Assembly: GCA_016783865.1 (NCBI GenBank)
Contig: JADHVS010000285.1
Coordinates: forward strand, 1 to 5,393
Length of the DNA stretch: 5,393 nucleotides
Direction of reading: 5' to 3'
From: Bacteroidales bacterium
Lineage (GTDB): Bacteria; Bacteroidota; Bacteroidia; Bacteroidales; SM23-62
Shown here: positions 1 through 5,393 of the stretch, in pieces
Position numbering within the stretch: the first letter of the stretch is position 1
Layout: the number at the start of each line of letters is the position of its first letter
Notes under the pieces: generated by a model
Seen by the model: only the letters and a program-made list of their open reading frames with translations
Told to the model about the DNA's origin: nothing
The model's database searches: none
Program-made: the position numbers and the translations under genes

Positions 1-1329
1 ACCTCCATAAATTGATAAGTTGTTATAATTTAGTTCATTAAGTTCTGTTAATTCAGGATCAATCAATGATGTCAGGTAACTGGCATAGGAGGAATACCTG
101 GCGCCGGCAAAGATAAGGGATCCTCTGTCTGTTACAAGGACAGAAATGTTAAGATTATATTTTTGACTGAGGATATCAGCGCTATTATAAACCAGGTAAC
201 CATTTCCTTCTGCATAATTTTGCATTTCACCAACAGCTGTCGTGAATTCAAACCAGACTTTCCGGGCAATTGAAAAGCCGACCATCCCGTTACCAATCGG
301 GTTAACTCCGGAAGCTCTGTCTTGAGGTTGTAATAAAACAATAAAATCACCTCCAACATACAGGTCCAGGTTGCCGAAAGGATACCAGGTTAGTCCGACT
401 GCACCCTGTGCCTGCTTATTGTTGTTCAGGTTTGATCCATGTCCATACAACCGGAGATCAATGTATCCTAACGATTTGGTAACCATAAGTCCGGCAAGCA
501 GGCTTGTTTCCTTTTGACCAGTATATTGGGTGGAGGGTGGTCTTCCGGGCCCGCCCTGAGTTATAGAGGTAATTACAGGGTACCTGGTATGGACAATATG
601 AAATGCCGGAGCGAGGTTCCATCCCCCGGCGAATGCAGAGTTAATTGAGATATAATACTGATGTTGTTTTACTACTATATCGGGATTTTTAATGATATAA
701 GTTCCATTGTTGAGATAATTAAAATTAACTTTATACAGATGGGTATAGGCATGATTAAGGCTGAACCTGGATCCAAAATAATGTCTTAAGGAAATATTGA
801 AGTTGCTGAAATATTTTGTAACAACTTGATAACCAAGAACATCAGTTGGGAAATAATCAATGCTGTTATTTACAATATCATCAGTTGCTGACCTGCTATA
901 GAAAAAACTGGCATCCACCTTGTCAACTGGCTTAGGGATAATCCCGGTTTTCTGTTTAAGTGATTCCGGGAATTGCTTAGCGACAAAATTTGCCTGGTTC
1001 ACTTTTCCTGATAAAAGATATGCGTAATAAAGATACTCCAGTGCGACAGGATCTACATTATTGAATTCAAGTGCATGTCGGAAATGTTGGGAAGATTTTA
1101 TGTAGTTTCTTTTTTCATACCTGGCAATTCCAAGCCGCATCCTGAGATAGAAGTAATCAATACCATTATCCAGGGCCGGTTCACCCAACTCAATAAGGCT
1201 GTCCCATTGCCCGGCTTCATAAAACCTGTATGTTTCAATATCCACCTGCCTGAAATCCGGCACATCCTGGGCTGAAAGAAGGCAGGAAAACAGAAGGAGA
1301 ATAAATATGCTATTTAAGATTCTGAACAT
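1..1329 (-). CDS. Exported TPR plus beta-barrel-like outer-membrane protein (C-terminus cut by window edge)
   Basis: The frame is open from an ATG at 1329 to the left edge, giving 443 codons with no stop. The start is chosen because it gives a clear signal peptide: M-F-R-I, a hydrophobic core at residues 7-19, and a likely cut after S-A at residues 19-20 before Q-D. Residues about 36-120 are helical and TPR-like: a short helix pair, then YLRMRLGIARYEKRNYIKSS and a further pair containing YLYYAYLLSGKVNQA. From about residue 137 the sequence changes to alternating aromatic/polar strands with turns rich in N, G and D (for example LRHYFGSRFSLNHAYTHLY and GAVGLTWYPFGNLDLYVGGDF), as in outer-membrane barrels. 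The start overlaps the end of the UT/M23 gene by 16 bases, so the two are probably translated together. Its role is unknown. By context it may be the outer-membrane partner of the system. A YaiO-type barrel is possible, but I cannot confirm the family. The missing C-terminus prevents a check for a terminal barrel strand. Confidence 0.8.
   Translation of the reverse strand, partial: MFRILNSIFILLLFSCLLSAQDVPDFRQVDIETYRFYEAGQWDSLIELGEPALDNGIDYFYLRMRLGIARYEKRNYIKSSQHFRHALEFNNVDPVALEYLYYAYLLSGKVNQANFVAKQFPESLKQKTGIIPKPVDKVDASFFYSRSATDDIVNNSIDYFPTDVLGYQVVTKYFSNFNISLRHYFGSRFSLNHAYTHLYKVNFNYLNNGTYIIKNPDIVVKQHQYYISINSAFAGGWNLAPAFHIVHTRYPVITSITQGGPGRPPSTQYTGQKETSLLAGLMVTKSLGYIDLRLYGHGSNLNNNKQAQGAVGLTWYPFGNLDLYVGGDFIVLLQPQDRASGVNPIGNGMVGFSIARKVWFEFTTAVGEMQNYAEGNGYLVYNSADILSQKYNLNISVLVTDRGSLIFAGARYSSYASYLTSLIDPELTELNELNYNNLSIYGG
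1314..1329 (-). other. 16-base overlap joining UT/M23 stop to the start of the outer-membrane protein gene
   Basis: On the minus strand the ATG of the downstream gene (1329-1327) sits in the -1 frame relative to the UT/M23 gene, five codons before its TAA stop (1316-1314). The leader before this ATG is A/T-rich with no Shine-Dalgarno sequence. The arrangement fits translational coupling, in which ribosomes ending the channel-peptidase gene restart on the exported protein, and suggests the two products are needed together. The overlap is seen directly; the coupling is inferred. Confidence 0.7.
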
Positions 1330-3506
1330 GTTGTTACAAATGATTTTTTACCTGTATTCACCTCAAACTGATGAATACCCTGTTCATTGATTTCGATGGA
1401 AACTGAAATATTTCCAATTGTTTTACCAAAAACCGAATTGGTAGCCGTAGACTTAAGAATAATTTTTGATGGGGATATTTCATTATCAATGTAGTCATAC
1501 TTTACGCGATAAGAGGACAAAAGGAACATCCGGAAGGGTGCAAGAAAATCCTGGAAAAAGAGAATAATCCTTCGAAAAATTAGATTTACCGGAAATTGGT
1601 CGGTTAAGGCAAGATCCTGGTAGTAACCCAGCTGTATTTTAAATGCTGCGATAAAGAAATAATATAGCAGGGTATTTCGCTTTCCTTCAAAATGTTTGAA
1701 CCAGAGCAAGTTGCCATCATTAGTAAAATATATTTTTGATCCTGATCCATGGCTCTCAATAAAGGTATTGTTGTATTCATCCGACTTGATTTCCCATTCA
1801 TCATGAACTTTTTCCTCATTCGTGGTAGTTTCAAGGTGCAATATTTTTCCTGGCACCAGGTTAAATGCATTATTTAATAATTCATTGGTTTCGATATTTG
1901 ATACCTTATTGTTTGTTTCCGGGATCTCGAACTGGCACAGACCCCACTCATCTGATTTTTTCAGAATATAGTAACTGAATGGGTATAGAAGAGTTGGTGA
2001 TCCAATATATGGAGTTGCCTGTAGCTGAAAATGAAGGTGTGGATATGGTGAGCGCCCCGAATTACCGCACCTGGCAATGATTTCACCCTCTTTAACCTGG
2101 TCTCCTGCTTTTACCTTGATGGATCCGGGTTTCAAATGACTCAGAGAGGCATACAATTGATCAGAAATTTTAATAATAACCGTATTTCCCCAGTTTTCTT
2201 TGATATTTACATCTCCAATAGTATTGTCAGGAATATTATCGACAATATGTTCAATGGTGCCATCCGAAGGAGCAGTTATATTTTTATCATAACAATAATA
2301 ATCGGTAAGCAGGTCACCACTGCCTGAAAATTGTTTGTCCTTACCATCTGTTATAATAAAATCCCATGCATGTTTCCAGGCTTCTTTATGAGTGTGTTCC
2401 CCGTCATGAGCCTGTGCAACGGTCCATTCTCCATAAAATGGTAATTTAACCGGCCTCAGATTATGCCTGAACCGTATACGGTCATTATGAAAAGAATAGA
2501 GATTTTTTTCAGGAGAATTCTGCTGAATGAAAACCTCAGATAATTTTTGGGAAGGTTTTATTCTGAATTTCAGAACATAAAGAAACAAAAGCACAATGAT
2601 ATTAAACGGAAGAGAATAAACAGGCAACTTAAATACCACGAAAATGGAAGATGAACTTATGGTTATTAAAGCTACCAAAGGAATAAGAATTAATACCCAG
2701 ATATGGGACCTGACAGAGGGTATAATAAAAAATCCACCAAGGGCAATAGAGGTAAGGATATAGTTAAATCCGATATAGCTGTAGTTCAGTTCAGAAATAT
2801 CAGCACCGACCAGGTCATAAAAAATATAGGCGGCATAAAAACCAACCAGTGACAAAGTAAAGGAAATACGCGAAAAATTAATCAGCCCGATGGCAATGAT
2901 AATGCCAGACAGGAGATTGTACTGAAAGAAAATTGCCCCGAGTGAAATCAGGTAGATTCTCAGTGAACGAAATATCTGCAGGCCATTCCACCATTCATAT
3001 ATACGGACAAAAGAATCTCCGCCAATCATGTAAAGATCATTGAATGTGTATATTCCCCTTTCACTGATTCCCAGGGCTGTAAATTCCCTGGTGGCGAGGG
3101 TGGCGATCCATATACTGATAAGAAATGGAACACTTAGATAAGGCAAAGCATATTTACCTATAACACCTTGCATCGAGACAGAAATAAACAGGGTAAGAAA
3201 GGAACCAAGAATAACAATTACCAGCAGCAAAATATCAGGGCTGTAGTATACACTTAATCCCAGTCCAACAAGCAGACTGTTGAAACCGTACAATCCCCTG
3301 GTTATAATTCTGCGGTCGAGACCCAGCAGATACCCGGCCAGGTTTGTGCATATCACGGAGATCAATCCGAACATTCCGGCATACAGGTCAACGAATGTAA
3401 CAACCAGTAATATTACCGAGAAGATCCTGTTGTCTGAAAAGAATACCTGGGAATAGCTGTTTAATATACCTTTCAGAAACTGGGATATGTCTACCTTTTT
3501 TACCAT
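1314..3506 (-). CDS. Urea-transporter-like channel fused to M23 (LytM-type) zinc metallopeptidase
   Basis: This is a complete 730-residue protein. Residues about 15-312 match the urea transporter fold (UT/SLC14) as an internal duplication of five membrane segments each. The paired motifs are QVFF (20-23) with AIFF (191-194), GLYGFNSLLVGLGL (71-84) with IGFNYILTSIALGG (245-258), and LPYLSVPF (121-128) with LPVYSLPF (294-301). Residues about 360-512 are an M23 domain with all expected metal and catalytic positions: H373 and D382 (spaced as in the H-x8-D variant), H457 in SLSHL, and H490-L-H492 in PHLHF. The domain should therefore be an active zinc endopeptidase or amidase. Residues about 540-730 form an extension I do not recognise, with a strongly hydrophobic/aromatic stretch at 611-663. 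The gene lies 9 bases after the decarboxylase stop and overlaps the next gene by 16 bases. No Shine-Dalgarno sequence is visible. In ordinary urea transporters both termini are cytoplasmic, which makes the side on which the peptidase acts uncertain. The substrate need not be urea, since no urease is nearby. Confidence 0.88.
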   Translation of the reverse strand: MVKKVDISQFLKGILNSYSQVFFSDNRIFSVILLVVTFVDLYAGMFGLISVICTNLAGYLLGLDRRIITRGLYGFNSLLVGLGLSVYYSPDILLLVIVILGSFLTLFISVSMQGVIGKYALPYLSVPFLISIWIATLATREFTALGISERGIYTFNDLYMIGGDSFVRIYEWWNGLQIFRSLRIYLISLGAIFFQYNLLSGIIIAIGLINFSRISFTLSLVGFYAAYIFYDLVGADISELNYSYIGFNYILTSIALGGFFIIPSVRSHIWVLILIPLVALITISSSSIFVVFKLPVYSLPFNIIVLLFLYVLKFRIKPSQKLSEVFIQQNSPEKNLYSFHNDRIRFRHNLRPVKLPFYGEWTVAQAHDGEHTHKEAWKHAWDFIITDGKDKQFSGSGDLLTDYYCYDKNITAPSDGTIEHIVDNIPDNTIGDVNIKENWGNTVIIKISDQLYASLSHLKPGSIKVKAGDQVKEGEIIARCGNSGRSPYPHLHFQLQATPYIGSPTLLYPFSYYILKKSDEWGLCQFEIPETNNKVSNIETNELLNNAFNLVPGKILHLETTTNEEKVHDEWEIKSDEYNNTFIESHGSGSKIYFTNDGNLLWFKHFEGKRNTLLYYFFIAAFKIQLGYYQDLALTDQFPVNLIFRRIILFFQDFLAPFRMFLLSSYRVKYDYIDNEISPSKIILKSTATNSVFGKTIGNISVSIEINEQGIHQFEVNTGKKSFVTTCSES

Positions 3507-3515
3507 GGGTATGGT

Positions 3516-4862
3516 TTATTTTAAATGATCAGGAACTTTTTCTGTGGAAAGTATATCTTCAAGTTTTTCAGCATTTTTAATAACATGGACTTTATTGTCC
3601 CTGTCAATCAGGACCACATTCGGACGCAGTGTAATAAATTGCATCCACTGGGTCATATTATATGCTCCCACTCTTTTTATTACAAAGTGATCCCCTTTTT
3701 TCAATAAGGGAAATAAAATAGCCTCTCTCAGAACGTCTATATTCATACAAAGCGGTCCATGAATAGCAGATTCTTCCAGGTTTTCCGAAGTCTGTTTTGC
3801 AGGACGGATATCATGTTCATACCAGAATGATGTGAACAACAGGTTTACACCGGCATCAATAATGGTTGTCCTTCTGCCGTCCGATAATCTTTTATTTGCA
3901 ATAACAGTACCCAGTAAATAGCCTGCATCATCAATCAGTGCGCGGCCTGTTTCAAGGATCAGTACCGGTAATTTATCAGGATTTAAACCGGAACTCACCA
4001 ATCCGGAGGTGATCGCTTCTGCATATTCGTCAAAGGAAGGTACCGTATCTGTCCCTGGCATATAAGCTCCCTTAAGGGTATTTTTCGATGCAAAACCGCC
4101 ACCGATATCAAGATATTTAAGGTTGATGTTATATTTACGTTCAAGGTTTGAAGCAAGATCTGCCAGTTTGGAAATGGCTACTTTATAAGCACTTGACGTG
4201 AACATATAGGTACCTATATGTGTATGCAGGCCCACCAGGTCAATATGCTCACTTATCATGATTCGGTTAATGGCATCCCATGCATCCCCATTTTCATAAT
4301 TGAAACCAAAACGGTCCCACATTGGATAAACACCCGTATCCATATTTACCCGGATGGCGACTTTAGGCTTTTTATCCTGGGTTTTGGCGATTTGTATGAT
4401 GGAATACATTTCATCGAAATGATCGATATGGATCAGCGAGTCATTCTGAACAGCGGTTAGCAGATCATCATCCTTTTTGTCGGGTCCGTTAAATATGATC
4501 TGGCTTCCCTTTACGCCGTTTTGAAGTGCTTTGTCATATTCGAAACGGGAAACCACCTCCGCCCACGATCCTTCCTGGTGAAAAATACGGCAGACTGCAT
4601 CCAGGTAATTTGTTTTATACGACCAGGCGAATTGTACTTTGGGGTAACGGGTTGAAAAGGCCCGCTTTGCATCTGCTATTGTTTCACGCATGGTTTTTTC
4701 TGAAATAACAAACAGCGGCGAACCATATTTGTTAATTAGTTCGTCAACTGGTAAACCATCAATATGGGTTATGGGTGTAACATGGGTTGGCATGCCAAAT
4801 TTACTGGGCATTCCTGCATTTAATTTTTTTATTAAAGGCCTTTCAAATGGTTTCTTATCCAT
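3516..4862 (-). CDS. Fold-type III PLP-dependent decarboxylase (LysA/Orn-DAP-Arg decarboxylase superfamily), substrate unknown
   Basis: This is a complete 448-residue cytosolic enzyme, slightly longer than typical diaminopimelate decarboxylase (about 415-430) because of an N-terminal leader of roughly 30 residues. An alanine-racemase-type barrel carries the PLP lysine in WSYKTNY (K83), GLHTHIGT (211-218), the phosphate-binding loop LDIGGGF (251-257) and ETGRALIDDAGYLLGTV (304-320), whose E and R correspond to the ExGR motif. The C-terminal beta domain carries HGPLCMNIDVL (368-378), with the catalytic-type C372 and D376, and GAY (399-401). The family removes the alpha-carboxylate of amino acids and works as a dimer with shared active sites. 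In LysA the C motif is CESxD; here it is CMNID, and the region after GAY (NMTQWMQFITLRP) also differs from LysA, so meso-diaminopimelate is unlikely to be the substrate. The upstream ATP-grasp gene ends 11 bases before the start. The pairing recalls butirosin BtrJ/BtrK, where an ATP-grasp ligase loads glutamate on a carrier and a LysA-like enzyme decarboxylates it, but this is only an analogy. Confidence 0.9.
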   Translation of the reverse strand: MDKKPFERPLIKKLNAGMPSKFGMPTHVTPITHIDGLPVDELINKYGSPLFVISEKTMRETIADAKRAFSTRYPKVQFAWSYKTNYLDAVCRIFHQEGSWAEVVSRFEYDKALQNGVKGSQIIFNGPDKKDDDLLTAVQNDSLIHIDHFDEMYSIIQIAKTQDKKPKVAIRVNMDTGVYPMWDRFGFNYENGDAWDAINRIMISEHIDLVGLHTHIGTYMFTSSAYKVAISKLADLASNLERKYNINLKYLDIGGGFASKNTLKGAYMPGTDTVPSFDEYAEAITSGLVSSGLNPDKLPVLILETGRALIDDAGYLLGTVIANKRLSDGRRTTIIDAGVNLLFTSFWYEHDIRPAKQTSENLEESAIHGPLCMNIDVLREAILFPLLKKGDHFVIKRVGAYNMTQWMQFITLRPNVVLIDRDNKVHVIKNAEKLEDILSTEKVPDHLK

Positions 4863-4873
4863 GATATGATATT

Positions 4874-5393
4874 TTATAATTCACCTAATGTTGATAATTT
4901 TTCAAATTCACTCAGATTGATGATCAGGTCGTATGAATACCTGATAAACATTTTACCCACTTCGTATGAATCAAAGGGTTCAACCGGAATATTCAGGGCC
5001 AGCTTAACCAAGGCTTCGGGTATGTTCTGACCGGCTCCTACAGCAAGGTAAACCCAGGCCGGAATCCTTGGGTTTATCTCAATAACATATAATTCATCCT
5101 TGTTGGTCTTGATCAGCTCAAGCTCCATCCCGCCTCTCCAATGGGAGGAATGAATAATTTTCTTTGTTAACTTGAGCATCTTCTTGTTATCAAGGGTAAT
5201 GCCGGCCCAGGCCTTACCCTTGTCTGTTATGTATTGCTTGCGCATGGGAACTGCCCCGATGGTGTTTCCTTTTCCATCTCCCAGGGCAACCACGTTCACT
5301 TCTGTGCCGCGGATAAATTCCTGTATGATAACCGGCAATCCCCATTTGGCAGTGATCTTATTATAATGCATCCTAACCTGTTCCGGATTATAT
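4874..5393 (-). CDS. ATP-grasp domain ligase, C-terminal fragment (start lies outside window)
   Basis: The frame is open through the right edge, and 172 residues are visible before the TAA at 4876-4874. The ATG at 5371 is internal: coding sequence (YNPEQVR) continues upstream of it in frame. Visible ATP-grasp features are the hinge segment VIIQEFIRGTEVNVVALGDG (fragment residues 21-40), an acidic strand GGMELELI (87-94) and the Mg-ATP signature VIEINPRIPAW (103-113), with E105 and N107 as the expected metal ligands. These enzymes activate a carboxylate as an acyl-phosphate and couple it to an amine, thiol or similar nucleophile. The style is that of the CarB-like/COG0458 group, but the EINPRIPAW form and a stop soon after the fold (C-terminus EKLSTLGEL) argue for a stand-alone ligase and not for the two-lobed carbamoyl-phosphate synthase. 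The substrate cannot be read from this fragment, because the N-terminal preATP-grasp domain is missing. It lies directly upstream of the decarboxylase in the same operon. Confidence 0.87.
   Translation of the reverse strand, partial: YNPEQVRMHYNKITAKWGLPVIIQEFIRGTEVNVVALGDGKGNTIGAVPMRKQYITDKGKAWAGITLDNKKMLKLTKKIIHSSHWRGGMELELIKTNKDELYVIEINPRIPAWVYLAVGAGQNIPEALVKLALNIPVEPFDSYEVGKMFIRYSYDLIINLSEFEKLSTLGEL

Noticed and set aside
132..359. Minus-strand 75-codon open frame
   Set aside because: It lies in another frame of the exported-protein gene, which is open across the whole region and has clear signal-peptide and barrel character.
1269..1329. Lipoprotein signal at the Cys (residue 16) of the exported protein
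   Set aside because: The residues before the Cys (L-F-S) do not make a good lipobox, and a signal peptidase I site follows at S-A before Q-D.
1325..1332. Eight-base palindrome AACATGTT over the start codon of the exported-protein gene
   Set aside because: It is short, lies within coding sequence and is expected by chance; there is no second copy nearby to suggest an operator.
1604..1870. Minus-strand 88-codon open frame
   Set aside because: It is an alternative frame inside the UT/M23 gene, with low-complexity Met/Lys-rich content and no start context.
1314..3506. A urea-utilisation operon
   Set aside because: No urease, urea carboxylase or nickel gene is present, and the pore motifs are altered; transporter similarity alone does not show urea as substrate.
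4218..4460. Plus-strand open frames such as this one, and others at 1075-1275, 2136-2327, 3525-3707, 4526-4708 and 5172-5366
   Set aside because: All lie antisense to well-supported genes and their translations show no domain features; they are shadows.
3516..4862. Naming the decarboxylase lysA (lysine biosynthesis)
   Set aside because: The fold and PLP motifs agree, but the CESxD signature is changed to CMNID and no lysine-pathway genes are present; only the superfamily is supported.
4874..5393. Naming the ATP-grasp fragment carB
   Set aside because: Only the C-terminal half of one ATP-grasp fold is visible. It ends soon after EINPR without the second lobe or the allosteric domain of carbamoyl-phosphate synthase.

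Overview
The window looks like a stretch of a Bacteroidota chromosome, probably a marine or sediment Bacteroidales/Marinilabiliales-type lineage. The reasons are the moderately AT-rich coding sequence, start codons preceded by A/T-rich leaders with no recognisable Shine-Dalgarno sequence, and a gene set (UT/M23 fusion, TPR plus outer-membrane barrel) that fits a Gram-negative Bacteroidota envelope. The lineage is inferred from style, not from a marker gene.

All four genes lie on the minus strand and are packed as one operon fragment, so it is read from right to left. (1) 5393-4874 is the C-terminal part of an ATP-grasp ligase that begins outside the window. (2) 4862-3516 is a complete fold-type III PLP decarboxylase of the LysA/ornithine-decarboxylase superfamily. 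(3) 3506-1314 is a 730-residue fusion of a urea-transporter-like membrane channel with an M23 (LytM-type) zinc peptidase domain and an extra C-terminal region. (4) 1329-1 is an exported protein with a short TPR-like helical region and a long beta-strand-rich region, probably an outer-membrane barrel; it runs off the left edge. The gaps are 11 and 9 bases, and the last junction is a 16-base overlap. There is no intergenic space of any size, and I see no internal promoter, terminator, RNA gene, repeat array or mobile element.

Together the genes suggest a small-molecule system. An ATP-grasp enzyme forms an amide or acyl-phosphate type bond, and a PLP enzyme removes an alpha-carboxylate from an amino acid or amino-acyl intermediate. 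A channel of the urea-transporter fold could move a small polar product or substrate, the fused M23 domain could cleave a peptide or amide bond, and an outer-membrane protein could complete the path. No urease or lysine-pathway gene is present in the window. The decarboxylase has lost the usual CESxD signature of diaminopimelate decarboxylase, so neither plain urea use nor lysine synthesis is the best reading. The overall pathway is inference. The domain assignments of genes 2 and 3 are well supported by motifs.
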